Shown here in pieces: positions 47,625 through 63,990 of a stretch of DNA of 64,000 nt. The stretch comes from Anoplopoma fimbria. Taxonomy: Eukaryota; Chordata; Actinopteri; Perciformes; Anoplopomatidae. The position numbers were made by a program, and so were the translations under genes. Where the stretch lies: the NCBI RefSeq assembly GCF_027596085.1, contig NC_072467.1, positions 11,506,476-11,570,475 on the forward strand. The letters are read 5' to 3'. The first letter of the stretch is position 1. Each line of letters opens with the position of its first letter. The notes under the pieces were generated by a model. That model had not been told where the DNA came from, ran no database searches, and saw only the letters and a program-made list of their open reading frames with translations.

Positions 47625-50280
47625 TTCACACAAGCAGACAAGGCAGTGATCCAATGTCAGTTTGACCCGAAGCATGGCTGAACACAAGCCAAAGTCAGAG
47701 TGCCAGAGTAATTCAGACATTAAACATGAATGGAAGCTATAACTGTAATGAGCGAGAACTAGATGAAAAAAACATATATTGACCAAGACTGCAGGAAAAC
47801 AGGCTGTGCACAACCAGTCCAGTAACCACTGTCCTAAACTGTCAGCCGCGTAAAATCGCATATGCACATGACTTGACTGCTGTTACAGGTGTAGTGTGTC
47901 TGCAATAATGTCTTATGTACATTGCAGCGCAATATAAATAAAATTGTATTATTAATTAATTAATAATCATTACAATTAAAAAGGTGGGAGAAGAAAAAGG
48001 GTAATATTGGGTCTCATTCAAAAACAAATCTGAATTTAGCAGCGTGTACAAACGTTTTATGCACAAATCTGGGATTGATTATGTTCATGCAATTGTTCTC
48101 ACCATGCCTAAACACAAATGGTGAATTATGAACTGCATTCATTAACAGAGGCTTGCATAAACATAACATTCAAAACTGCAGGTTTACTAATATATTGGGC
48201 AAATTTATCCTCATCAAATATGGTCATAGTTAAAATATATAACACATTTTCCAAACGTTTTCCATGAGGCTTCGAATGTCTGTTTTCATATTTAATGAAG
48301 CCATCAACTTCAAAAGAGGAAAATATGATTTGATATTATTGTATTGATGTAAATGTAGTTTATGGAGCTGTTAGATTGCTGCTAGAACGCCCCATGAATT
48401 CAGGTGCTAGCAAGCGGCACAGCCAACAGTTTTTGGACCGCAGTGAAAATGATATGTCTGAAAGGTTAAATGACAACAAATGGGCTTGAAGCAGAGTTAG
48501 ATAAGAACAACACAGAATTTGGGAAATGAGTACATCCATCTTTTTCAAATAAATGATGACTTTTGACCCTAAAACGCTCTGGAGTAATTGGAGATGTTTG
48601 AATCACACAAGTCGGAAACAGAGCCACCACTGATATCTAAATCTAAAAATTGTATAATGCTTATGATATAAGTGTAGCCTGATCTTTATCTGCAACTGTG
48701 CAGAAATACAGAATTAACAGAATAAGCTGCACAGCATTCAAATGTTGATTTAGAATTGGAATGTGAACGCTATGAATGAAGCTTTGAACTAGTCAGTAAA
48801 GCCCTAATACAATTATGTCTACCTCCGGGTCAAAGTCCTTGCTTGACTTTCACCAATATTTCTTGGACATATCCCACTTATAGACATTTGTTGAATAGTG
48901 CGGTGAGTCTCTCATCTCTGGCTGACAGATCAGGTGTTTTTTCTCCTTCTTTTATACCTGAGCCACAGTCCGTATCCCAGGGGACACAACATCCACCGCC
49001 TCGCAGCCCACATTTTTACTTATAGTCAGTCTGATAAAAATGTGCCTTTACTGCATTTCACCTCTGACAATATTGCCTCAATTTCTTCAGTAGTTGTTTT
49101 TTTTTTTTTTTTTTTACCATGGGCTATGCTACAAAAACTTCCCTGCCTTCTCCATGATAACCCACTTGGCAAACATATTTCCTTATAGAGAAATGGGGGC
49201 GCAGCAGTATGCTAATTTTGAGTAGCGGGACGATGCCTTTCAATTTAGAATGATTCTGATTCACTTACAGACGTACGGTGGAAATTGGCCAGTGCGCACA
49301 TGTCATGAATCAGCACTTATTTTGTGCGCAAAACACGAACATTCATACACACATAAAAAAAGGTCTATTGTCTTTATCAGTCTTTGGTGGCTTGATGATC
49401 AGTGGTCTCAGAGGTGAAGCTGATGGAGAGGAGCTGGCTGTAGCTGTATAGTGAGATGAAACCTCAGACTAAGGTTCAGTCATACAACACCGCTGTAACA
49501 TGACTTGTGTCAACCCTTCATGTCGAGGCCTCATGGCTCAGCTGCAGGTAGACATCACAGTCTGCTCCCTGCCCTCTGCAGTGTTAACACAGCTTGCCAT
49601 GCAGGTTTCACCTTGTAGACATACACATACTGCTCCTACACCGCACCTGAGACAATCCAACTGGGACCCGTACTGGAAAATTATAGATCTTTAAAACCAC
49701 AACACTCTTTGAATACATATAAATAGTATATACATTAACTGTATTACTTTCAAGACAATAATGGATAATATTTAGCACAATTTATCCATTTGGATCTGTC
49801 CATCAGTAACATCTGGTAGATCAAAGCAGTTGAAGTAGATTCAACCACATGTGGGACTCATGATGTGAACTCTGGTCTCCAGTGTGAAAGTCCTCTCTCT
49901 GTTTCCCTTCCTCCCCACAATATATGTGTGGCACATAAATATAGTGCTCGGTACACTTGAAATATTAATTCCAGTGAGCATAAATCAGGCAATAACAATG
50001 TTTCCTAATTGAATGTAGTTGGTCAAACAAGTTAGCAATTTAGATAGATATTAGCTGATAGAGTTGAAATTACGTAGATCCAAACTCTGGAACAAACAAA
50101 CCTGATGAAGCAAGTGTAAAATGCGTTCATAGCTTTTCCAAATACAGAACATATTTAGGTAAATATCAAGATATTTTAAGCTTTGGTTAGTTTGTTCCAT
50201 GTCATTCTATCACAAGCCTGCATTTAAACAGCAGCAAAATAAATGATTCTGGTGTGTTGTGGATTTCTGTTTCTGATCCT
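47622..50280. other. No gene recognised; A/T palindrome and a long T run
   Basis: 47948-47967 is a 20-bp perfect palindrome of ATTA/TAAT units following AATAAAATTG, a phrase seen at the tails of retroelements (compare the right edge of the window). A T run of about 22 lies at 49097-49118. The remaining 2.6 kb shows no gene. Confidence 0.35.
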
Positions 50281-50285
50281 TATTT

Positions 50286-50312
50286 TTATTTATTTATTTA
50301 TTTATTTTTGCC
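50286..50312 (+). repeat. (TTTA)n microsatellite
   Basis: About six TTTA units in a T-rich setting. Confidence 0.85.
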
Positions 50313-50471
50313 TGATTAGTCTCATTTTTGTATTTTCTCTCCATCCCTCTTCTTTCTTTTCTCTCTTTCTTTTTGCACTCCCTCTCCTCCTCCCTCTTTC
50401 TCACTGTCTATGCTAAGTATTGGTAATTACATTATCATGCGCTACCCTATGAAATATAGTTTCAGTGACAC

Positions 50472-50474
<3 letters not shown>

Positions 50475-50527
<53 letters not shown>

Positions 50528-50529
50528 TG
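50475..50529 (+). repeat. (GT)n microsatellite
   Basis: About 23 GT units, one ATGT variant, then GTGTG. Confidence 0.97.
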
Positions 50530-50639
50530 GCTGATGATGGAGAGGCTGTCTGCGTTTTTAATAAGCACAACACTGCAACGCCCTACACGCTAACTGCCTT
50601 AGCATCGAACTTCACACACACACATAAGTAAACACACAT

Positions 50640-51654
50640 AAACACACACCGAGGCATCTGCCAAGACTAGGCTCAAACTTGCAGGGAATTTATGTACAAA
50701 TAATTACTTTTTAATAGCCAGTAATGTGATTTCCTGCCAAAGAAATATTCAAATGCATCTCAGGCAGTCCAGTATATTATCTGCCTGGAGCTACGGATGC
50801 GACTTCGGGGAGACAGCACAGGAAAGACAGATTATTGTTTGTGTGATAATAATTATTTTACCCTTGTCATCCGCAGAAGAAAATGGGAGATAATGCCTTT
50901 GTCTCTCCGTCTTCTTCCTTCACTTTCTTTTCTCTTCCTTTTGCTCTAACTCGTGTTCTTTCACCCTCTAACTCAAGACTCTATTAGGGTAGCCTTAACT
51001 TTTAAACCAGTGCAGATGGCAAAACACAGACTTTTGACTTTTTGAACAGGTAATGTGAGTCACAGGGTCGAGGCTTGACAATTATTTGTTTCTGTGTGCG
51101 CTGCATAATGCAGTTAAAACGTTTGTAGAGCTGGCTTCAATATGGTATACACGTTTGATGATTTTTTTGTGTCTCCAGTTGGGATTTATTGGAATTATAG
51201 GTTTTCTATGTCCAAGTGGACTTAAAACATTGACATTTAGATATTGCCCACATTGCTAGATTATTTTCTTGTTCTTAGTTTTTTCAGTGGCGTAAAACTA
51301 ATTTGGTGTAATTGTAGTTGTCATGCTGCAATATCGCTTATTCCTTCTTCGTGAGTGGTAATTGTGTTGGGAACTATGGATGAAATACATTTAGAATTGC
51401 TGTCAATTTAAGTCTATAACTCTGATTCGGATTTGATGCATATTTAATAGGAATTGAGTGTTAATAAAGTATGGATCCACTGATTTATTTTCTTTATTCA
51501 GGGAAGTGTGATATTTCGAATCTACTCTTTGAGGTATAAGCAGCATTCCATACTGGGCCCATCTGTGTTCAGGCAGTGTGGTGGCACATGCAGGTGAAGT
51601 ATTAGGGCCACATCTGTTATTTATGGTTGTCACCTCTAACTTGACTACTCTACC
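50640..51654. other. No gene; candidate conserved block 50690-50890
   Basis: 50690-50890 is complex and repeat-free with cores such as TAATGTGATTTCC and GATAATAATTATTTTA, resembling a regulatory element. No exon is supported in the rest. Confidence 0.3.
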
Positions 51655-51960
51655 TTATAGAACCACTTGGCACTCGTTTTGCAGTGCACCCGTGCTTTGT
51701 TCAAGTTCTTGGCTGAGTTTGAGTTTGCCATGGCAACAGTGACGTTTCTGGACCGCGTGGTGGGGCAGACTTGTGTTGGCAATTCTAACCTTAACATGCA
51801 AGCAAAACGAATCCAACTCCAATGTGTCTTAGGTTTAGTCAGGTACTACAGGAGTTTCTGCAAATCATTTCAGAGGCTTTGTTTCTGTTGCATGAGCTGC
51901 CGATATATGAAGAGCGTCTGCGCTGCTGTTTGACAAGGTGTTCAAGCTCCAGATAGATCA
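51655..51960 (+). pseudogene. Ty3/gypsy retrotransposon polymerase fossil (end of reverse transcriptase)
   Basis: The plus-strand frame includes FEFAMATVTFLDRVVGQ, then LGLVRYYRSFCKSF. These match the connection typical of Ty3/gypsy Pol: a 'CEFAKATVTYLGHVVGQG' block followed about 25 residues later by 'FLGLVGYYRRFC'. In the next frame LLFDKVFKLQID resembles the start of the RNase H region ('PFKLQVDAS'). Only about 100 residues survive, with at least one frameshift near 51930 and no LTR in sight, so this is an old, inactive remnant. The catalytic YLDD-type motif lies upstream of the surviving part and is not present. Confidence 0.75.
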
Positions 51961-53045
<1,085 letters not shown>

Positions 53046-53138
53046 AGGGGTAGATGTGAATGTGTATGACAGGCTGATAATAGAACTCACTGTGGGCCTT
53101 GCCATCTACCTGGAAACAGACATTATCTGCCTCTGGGG

Positions 53139-53140
<2 letters not shown>

Positions 53141-53172
<32 letters not shown>
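53141..53172 (+). repeat. (CA)n microsatellite, inverted partner of the GT array
   Basis: About 16 CA units about 100 bp downstream of the GT array at 52938-53043 in the opposite sense. Confidence 0.96.
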
Positions 53173-53174
<2 letters not shown>

Positions 53175-53597
53175 GTTTTATATCTTATCCCAATGACAGT
53201 CTAGCACAGAGAAGTCAGATCACTTACAGTTACAGATCAACACACAGGTCAAGTACGCGCACACACACACACTTTTCTACCATTGCTGGGATATGTCTCT
53301 GATATCAGCGTCTCACCAAAAAATGGTCACTCACAATCTTTATTTTGCTTGTTCTCAAGCACAAATGGTGCCCTCTGAAAGTCCTATATATGCCGCAGCT
53401 CATGTAAAATGTCTACTACAAATCTTTAGTCATTCTATTGTTTAAGGTTTTGGTTTATTTACCAGCCTGTTAACAGTTTACAGTAACTGTTTTATTGACT
53501 TAGGAAAAAAGCTACACTCATAGTTTACAGTATACACTGAAAATAAAAACTGTTAATATCTTGTATTTGTTGCTCATGGTCAAGTTCCACGTTAACA

Positions 53598-53944
53598 TTA
53601 AACGTACACTGTGGGATTTTTGACCACTAGTAGTGCTATGGAGTAATGTTTGTATGAGCGTAAGCCTATTTTGTTTGTGTGCATGTGCATCAGAGTTTAC
53701 ATATGACTCACACATAAGACAACGTGAGTCATATTCCCGCCACTGGGTTCCCACTTTTATGCCCATTAATAGTGAGTTACGCTAACAACAACGAAGGCAT
53801 TGAATAAAAGCCCTGCGAGCATTTCAACATCAGCACTACAATTTTTTTATGATGAAGGCATTCAAGACTGTTAGAGCACTAGAATACTCACAATGCGTTT
53901 TGGTGAGATACACTACACATGAATACTCTACATAGCACCTTTAA
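53598..53944. mobile_element. TTAA-flanked MITE-like element
   Basis: The left end TTAAACGTACACTGTGGG and the right end (reverse complement TTAAAGGTGCTATGTAGAG) share TTAAA(C/G)GT(A/G)C. Phrases inside ('GGGATTTTTGACCACTAG', 'ATGTTTGTATGAGCG') match a very common teleost repeat that begins TTAAAGGTGC. Non-coding; about 347 bp. Confidence 0.55.
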
Positions 53945-55060
53945 AGTCAAAATTGAGTTGCAAATCGTTTTTGATTGAAAGGAAAGGGTTTTTGATTGAG
54001 GTATTTTGCTTTGCTACAGTCAATATAATTAAATCCCAGTATGACATTTTTATACTCCACTCTAGTTAGTTACTGAAGTCTGGTTTTATCAGGTTCATCA
54101 TCAAAACTAATTTCTTTATCATTCAACTTAGGCTTTCTGCCTTTCATTTTCCTTTGAGCACTTTTCTTAATTTCCTTTTTCCACTTTCACCTTATCCAAC
54201 ACTGCATCTCTCCACACCTCTTTCTCTCTGCATGTCTTCTGCTCAAACTATCTCTTCTTTTGTCAGAAGTTCTTCTCTTATTTCTTGCTGTGCATCTTCT
54301 GCGCTTCTCTTTTCCTCCCTACTCTCCAATGTAGTACAGTTTTTTCCCTTTTTTTACTGTTCTCTTAACTCCATCAGAATAGCATATTTTACTCTACCTG
54401 TCTTCTTTCATCTCACAGTTTCATTCCTCCTTCTTTATTCTCTCCCTTTCTCTAATGAATCATGTTGAAGCTTGCTTTCATACATTGCTGATGGAAGCCC
54501 TCTGGCATACACACATATTGCATACATTCATCACTGCTACAATGAAAGTTAGACTTAGACTTTGCAAGCAAACACACACAAAGTCACACACTTAATGATA
54601 CTTATATTTGCTCGCGCATATGTTTGTGTATGAAATTGGAAATATTTGTGATGGACCACATTATGTAATTTACGGTTTGACTGAATGCAAATTTCCCAGT
54701 AACAGATACAATATTGCTATGCAAAACTGTTTTGCCTTTGTGAGAATTGGAGTCTTTACATTGACCAGGTTTAGTCAAACTGCACAGAAATGGTTCAACC
54801 AGAAATGATCGGTCTCTTCATCTACCTTATGTAGTCAACTCAAAGAGTTTCTTGTTCTCAAGCAGGCAGGTTATTTTGGAGGTAATGTTTTTCTGCTGAT
54901 GATACAACATTTTATATTATTGGCCCTCCTTAAAATCTGTTATTCTCCAGGTTACCATGTTTTGATGACATTCAGACCTCTTTTTACAAATGTAAAGTCT
55001 TTTTTGAACTTTTGTCTGAAAAGACTAAATGTATAAATTTCCCAAAACAACAAACCTTCG
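53945..55060. other. No gene recognised
   Basis: Includes a pyrimidine-rich patch (54130-54470). The 104-codon plus frame there is compositional. No domain seen elsewhere. Confidence 0.4.
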
Positions 55061-55062
55061 AC

Positions 55063-55103
55063 TGACCACATCTAGCCCTAGAAACCACATCTAGCCCTAG
55101 AAA
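55063..55103 (+). repeat. Two-copy tandem repeat of about 20 bp
   Basis: ACCACATCTAGCCCTAGAAA occurs twice in direct succession, then degrades. Confidence 0.9.
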
Positions 55104-57029
55104 CCCCTCTTAGTTTGGATGTGTCAGGGACAGCCTGTACATTTTTCTGATCGTTATATTTTGTCAGTTGCTCTGATTGATTACATTGGAGTTAGTTGAA
55201 AGCCCAGACATTAAAGGAACCCTCAATATCAGATGCAGAGGAGCACTGAACCAAGCTTGACAACTGGTTGGTCTGACAGCATCTCAACAGAAAAGTTAGA
55301 CGACATAGTTGTGCCAGAAACGAAAAGTCATTCTACAATGATTTCACTGTAAGGTTTTATCAGCAGGTAGATCTTTTGTTGTCTAGTTTGTTGCATTTGT
55401 TGGGAAAACCCCTCCCCTCAAGAGCTCTACATGAATATCAGTGGCAGATTCTGATATACAAACACACATCCAAACTAAAAAAATATTAAAGACAGATGTA
55501 TGCACACTCACGCACCGACACAATGCCCATGTGTTTGGACACAAAGAACACGGTAAAGCTTGGTGGCATTAAACCTCTCACGCCCTCTTGCCGAAATGTA
55601 AGAATGGACACTGATGCACACACAGAAAAATGACACACGCAAACACATTCATATGAACGTGTGGCAAAAAATATTAGGGCACATGCAAACACATACACCA
55701 ATATCGGGAAAGAGGGAAATGAGCAAGGAAAAGAAAATTATGGGCATTAATGACAATGGGAAAAAAGAAACACCAAGAAACAAATACATTGGCATTTGAC
55801 ATTAGCACAGCTCTATGTTTTAAGGAATTCTGCCAGAACATGGAAACTGTTGGATAACCAATGATAGATTTTTTTTTGCTTGGTTTAAAAGGAAACTCTA
55901 GGAATTGTCTTCAGCCATGTGGGCTAATACAGTCACTATGGAGATTATGTCCAAAGCTGCTTTATGTATTTTATGATGTCTTGTATGTGACTTCACTTTC
56001 TGCCATTATCTCTGGAACTTCTTGTTGGTCAGGCCAAGATCACCCTGTCACACATGATTGGGAGCAGCAGCTTTTTCAGCCATCTGTCCTTGTTTATTTA
56101 TTTTCTTCGGACATTACCTGAGAGAAAATGAAGTTATTTATTTTGCATTTATTACATTAAATTCATTATAAACATGCATAACACCCTAAAATTCTGAACC
56201 TTTCTTGACTTGACCTTGGCACATATTCCCATTCAAGGACCCTAAATAACTGTTTGCCAAGTCTCACCCTCAAACACAGACCAATCATAGCATAGCATCG
56301 TTCAGTTCTAACCAGGGTCTGATGACTATATAGAACTGCTCCTTAGACTCTTATCACAATTTTCGAGCTTTCTTTTTTCTTCTTTTTCACTTTGGTTTTG
56401 TGGATTTTGAGCTAGTCGTGGATAAACAATTTGTACGTGTTGAGATAATATCAGCAGAATACGTTAACTCATCATTTAGTACCGTGCACTTCTATGCTAC
56501 GCTAGCTACTGAATTTATACAGAATTTATACACATACTGCTTTTGCCGATTTAATGATTGTAACATAGAATAAAGACGGTGTTATTTCATTGCTTTCTGT
56601 CATGATCACCAGGTGATCTGGCGGTTCACTTTTACACTGCAATCTGTTGGCTCTACCCTCTATCTTTATCTTTTTAACCTGTTTTCTCTGCTGATTCAGT
56701 TTAACATCCTGGATCTATCCTTCAAATACTTTTTGTAGATACTTTTGTCTTCTTCTCTCTGAAACAGCTTTTTTGTTCTTCAAAATGTCTCTATTTGTAT
56801 GATGTGTTTTGTTTTATTCTGTGCAAACAATTTATAAGAATCCCAAGGCTTGATCGGTCGGACACTACCCACCCGTATCCTACACTATCCCTGCGTTCCT
56901 CTTTAATATGAGTACAAAACTGACAATCTAACTTAATGATAGCTTCAAGATTATGTTATCTTATTATCATGGCCATTCACTAAATAAATCATCATTGTCA
57001 GACACACTCCCACGCTCAAGGACACGCAT
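55104..57029. other. No gene recognised
   Basis: A/T-rich sequence. 56604-56618 is a 15-bp palindrome (GATCACC-A-GGTGATC) with an internal E-box. No exon or element is identified. Confidence 0.35.
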
Positions 57030-57593
57030 CAGTGTTAATTTTGTTAACTAAAATTAACAAAATTAACTAAATATGTTCTGAAATTACCTTTTTTTCCATG
57101 ACTAAGATGAGACGAGATGCAACAGACTTCATTACATTCTGATGGTGATAATATCAAGCATGCAATATCGTTGATGAAAAATAAAAACTTGCTACCGCAC
57201 GCTGCGATGGCAGTCTGTCTTCTTCTCTCATTCCTGTATATGCATTAAGTTGGCAGTTTGAAGGTCATGTTTGGGTGGTTGATTAGTGCATACTTTTGCA
57301 TGTTGCATGGGCGGATTGACTCTCATATCTGGGCGGGTGGGTGCTCTATTAGCTGGTTGAGCTGGGGAGCATTCGTGAAACACACTACATTCAAATTCGA
57401 CAGTAACAAAATAAAAATCTTCTCTATTAGTCTGTCCACAGACATCGGGCTTGATTTGAAAATGTGGCAACTCTTCAATCTGTTCTTTATTTTTTATTTG
57501 CAATATACATGGAGCAGCTGCGTGGAAAAATAGTTGACAAAATCATGAGTGAAAACTATTTGGACTAAAAGAGATGACTAAAATCAACACAGA
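57030..57593. mobile_element. Probable non-autonomous DNA element
   Basis: The left end CAGTGTTAATTTTGTTAACT and the right end (reverse complement CTGTGTTGATTTTAGTCATC) form imperfect inverted termini. Repeated short AACTAAAATTAAC phrases just inside are typical of a widespread teleost DNA element that begins AGTGTTAATTT. The opposing open frames at 57228-57503 (-) and 57258-57533 (+) have no transposase motifs. Confidence 0.5.
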
Positions 57594-58780
57594 CTGCAAA
57601 ATCAGTACAGCGGTCAAATTTGAGGCAAACAAAATATCTTACCTTTCAGTCCGAACAGACTTCTTAAGACCTATAAGATAAAAATTTGATTAGGCAACTA
57701 TGCTGTGAAAAATATCATTGTTATAAATAAATATAAAGCAATAGCCAACACTGACTCACACCCATAAAGCAAAGGTAAACTTGTAACACTACTACACTAC
57801 AGGATGTAAATCCCGCCTTGCATTATCGTTGATATGCACATTTTTCTTTTGAGATCAGGGTGGATAAGGGATTTGATGTGTCTGTCCAAACACATATTTG
57901 TTTGTTTTAAACTAACTCAACTTGATTAAATAATACAAATAACATTTTTCCGAATGAAAAAAATACTTTATCATAAAGGTTCAAAAATGGCCATTGTGTG
58001 CACAAGGTGAGAAAGAAGTATGACTCATAGACACAAGCTGTTAAGACACAAAACAATTTTTAACCACAGATCATTGGCCAGCTTACAGCAGCCGCCTGTG
58101 ACATCATCACCGAAGGACAGGTCAATACTAATGAGGTCAGAGGGAGGGGATGAAATCTGATTATGGTCTCCAGTTCATAAACAATATATTTCTATTAAAA
58201 TCTAGCTTGTACACAATGCCAGACAGAGAAAGAGAGCGAGAGAGAGGAGGAGAGTCAAGAAAATGTGAAGGGAATGAGATGAAACAGAAGAAAAGAATCT
58301 GAAAAAAAAACTAGCGATGGAGGGAGAAATATGGCCAGACAGGAATGAGGGAAGTTGCAAAAGTGAAGTGTGTGATGAATGAATCAGCAGCTTAACAAAT
58401 GCAGGACCATACTGACTAACCAGATATTAGTAATTAAAACACTGGATCACTGTTGTCCCCACCAGCCCTGCTATAATAAACTTCCCCTCTTCTGCCTCCT
58501 GGCTATTATGGCTTATTTGAAAAGGAACAGATACCAGCATGAAAATCAACCAGCTGCTTTATTGGATTAAAAGTACAAGCACATCACAGGTGCATAACAC
58601 TCACATACAGTGTTCAAAGCCATGCTATAAACACCACCATAAAGAGTTATTAAAATATTCTGGACATAGTATGAGCACATACTCTGTTCATTTAAATTAT
58701 AGACTAGTTTCTATCGTCCCATCCTGCCAATTTAACTTAATAGGATCTCTAGTAAATCTCCACTGAGGCCATGGATAGAC
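57594..58780. other. No gene; candidate regulatory block 58060-58200
   Basis: 58060-58200 is repeat-free with two AGGTCA nuclear-receptor half-sites in direct orientation (58119-58124 and 58134-58139, spacing 9), in a region resembling a conserved non-coding element. A short A/G tract lies at 58225-58320. Confidence 0.3.
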
Positions 58781-58785
58781 AATAC

Positions 58786-59110
58786 ATTCTCACTGGCCCC
58801 ACGCTTCAAAACTATGACGTATCTATCTCACTAGCATCAGTTATGCCTGTTTAAATTTAACCTTGTTACATCAATACTGTCTTTTCAAAATAAACTTCTG
58901 GAAACAACTTGGTTATGTTTAGGCAACAAAACTACTTGGTTAGGTTTAGGTGAAGATTGTTTTTTCAGTTAAAATAAGTACCATTTTTTTTGTAGTTAAG
59001 TAGGCTACGTTACGTACGAAGCATAAGTTAAGTACATTATGTTACAGTATGTAACCTACGTAACTTTACATAACGTAAATTAAGTCAACATTGGCCTTTG
59101 GTTTCACACA
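58786..59110. repeat. Degenerate MITE-family fragment with inverted TACGT-rich core
   Basis: Begins CATTCTCACTGGCCCCACG, related to the terminus of the 19061-19358 MITE, and contains 'GGTTATGTTTAGGCAACAAA' and 'GGTTAGGTTTAGG', typical of the interior of that repeat group. Around 58990-59090 several GTTACGTAC/GTAACCTACGTAAC phrases are mutually inverted. No matching right terminus was found. Confidence 0.5.
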
Positions 59111-59649
59111 AGGCAAGAATATTGTTCTCCCACCCATCCATCCACAGCCACATCTTTACAATGTGGACTTTCTTGTTCTTTACACTGCGTAACTTGATTT
59201 ACTCCTTTAATCCTGCCATAACTTTGGCCATGTCGATTGTCATAGTTTGACGCGTATGGCAACTGACCAAGCTGCTATTTTGACGACTTTTTAGATAAAA
59301 AATTTCGATCAGCATTAAAATTGATAAAAGACAAGAGACAAGGCTTGATTTTGAGGTTTTTCCTGATGACACTTAGTATTGTTTCATCAAAAGGGAGTTT
59401 TTTGAAATACCGGCGCCAGCAGCTCATACAAGCTGCAGCAGCTCATGATGGCTGGCTGTTTTTTTCCGTAGTAGCGGTTTGACCATAAATATTGATTGAG
59501 CTGTTGAGCAGCTTCTTGTTGTCTTGCATATGCAACCAGCATCATGTGCTGTCTAATACAGCATCAGATCATATCTGTCCACTGAAGGGTATTTTCACAT
59601 CTAACCCGTCTGGGTTGGTTTGCGCTCATGTTCTGATAGTTTGGTCCAG
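59111..59649. other. No gene recognised
   Basis: No exon or repeat identified. The 100-codon plus frame at 59492-59794 runs into the SINE remnant at 59650 and is not called. Confidence 0.4.
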
Positions 59650-59745
59650 AGACCTGTCCAGAGTCTACCATGCACTTCGCTGGAATCGCCCCCCCCCTCA
59701 CTGTGACCATGAACAGGATAAGCGGTTATATATAATGGATGGTAT
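59650..59745 (+). mobile_element. 3' end of a decayed tRNA-derived SINE
   Basis: 'AGACCTGTCCAGAGTCTACC' followed by a C run and 'GAACAGGATAAGCGGTTATA' then 'TAATGGATGG'. These are the body end and tail of the same SINE family as 16250-16628, here in plus orientation. The region between the two phrases is shortened and the tRNA-like head is absent. Confidence 0.7.
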
Positions 59746-59855
59746 GGAACCATTATGGAGGTTTTTCTGTAGTGATCAAACTTCTCCAAGGTGACACATT
59801 ATATTAGTGATAACAAAAGGATATTAACACAGCAAATCAAGCAGGTGAGAAATCT

Positions 59856-59858
<3 letters not shown>

Positions 59859-59950
<92 letters not shown>
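59859..59950 (+). repeat. (CA)n microsatellite, about 46 units
   Basis: Pure array directly after CTCTCT. Confidence 0.98.
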
Positions 59951-62919
<2,969 letters not shown>

Positions 62920-63045
62920 AATCAGTTTGCACCGTCACATTGTGGGGACCCGCATTCCTTTTAGGGACAAAAATCCATGTCCCCATAACGTAAGTATTGA
63001 AAACACCAGTGTATGTGTATGTGTGTGAGAGAGAAAGAGAGAGTG
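62920..63045. repeat. GTCCCCATAA-type teleost repeat adjoining a TG-rich tract
   Basis: 'CACATTGTGGGGACC' and 'CATGTCCCCATAACG' frame a short segment. This pair is a hallmark of a widespread fish repeat that is commonly followed by TG-rich sequence, as here (63010-63050). Confidence 0.55.
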
Positions 63046-63149
63046 TGAGTGTGATAAGTAATATGGCAGTGTCATAGAGGAAGCCTCTGTAACCTTTATA
63101 CAGCTCTTTACTCTGTCACTTCCTATAAAAACACACCTCCATCACTTGG

Positions 63150-63425
63150 AGGGGGGGACTAGAGGGAAGGAGGGAGAGAAAAAAGGAGGGAAGCTGAGAA
63201 AAGTGAAGAAAGAGGGGAGGAGGAAGGTGTGAGGAAGGAGAGTGACAGAGGAGGCGCCAAAGCATGTAAGAAAGAATGGAGGTGGTGAAAATTAGAGAGA
63301 AGACAAGACTAGAAGAAATGGGTAAAATAAGATTGTAGAGAGATAAAGAGAAAAAAAAGGGAAAAGAAAGGGACTTAAACTGACAAAAGATGAGAAAGGG
63401 TAGTACTGAGGGAGGGAAGAGCAAT
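63150..63425. repeat. Polypurine-biased tract
   Basis: A/G-dominated plus strand (GGAGGGAGAGAAAAAAGGAGG and similar in short runs). The Ser/Phe/Leu-rich minus frame at 63116-63424 is an artefact. Confidence 0.75.
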
Positions 63426-63930
63426 TGATGGAGACATTTTCACAAGGTCAAGTGTGGAAATGGGCTCATGCTTCCCGGGCACTCTCCTGTCGCAACGTGC
63501 CGTCAGCCAGCCTGCTTCCCAGGAAAAATTAATCGGGAATGGTAGGAAATACAGGCGGAGCAATAGAAAGCACAATGGTGAGTTGGTATAAGTGGGGGAT
63601 GTGCTCACAGTGTTAGACTTTTAAAACATGTGGTTTACTTAAATGTATTCATTATTAGTAGTTAATCATTAATAGTATTTTTTTCTTATGGCATACACAT
63701 GTAACACTCACATACAGTACATTTACAGTAAATGAAGAAACTAACATAAGTATCACTTTCAAATCAAAATAACAGAGCCAGTATTTTTCCAAATACCAAG
63801 ACTCCAAAAAAACTGAATAAACATACAGGACGTCTTTGTGTGTTAAAGGAACTGAAGGTACATAACTTCAGCTATGTTACTTGTCAGCTAAATAAACCCA
63901 ACATATAAATAATGTTAATTCTGTGCAAAT
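63426..63930. other. No gene; candidate conserved block 63430-63545
   Basis: 63430-63545 is G/C-balanced and repeat-free, standing out between a purine tract and A/T-rich DNA. Otherwise no features. Confidence 0.3.
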
Positions 63931-63934
63931 TTGT

Positions 63935-63990
63935 GATTTGTGATATTGGGCTACACAAATAAAATTGAATTGAATTAAAATTGAATTGGA
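63935..63990 (+). mobile_element. Retroelement 3' tail at the window edge
   Basis: 'GTGATATTGGGCTACACAAA' followed by TAAAATTGAATTGAATT-type units. This is the typical 3' tail of a fish non-LTR element or partner SINE. Little of the element body is identifiable to its left, so it is either a very short insertion or a 5'-truncated copy. Confidence 0.55.
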
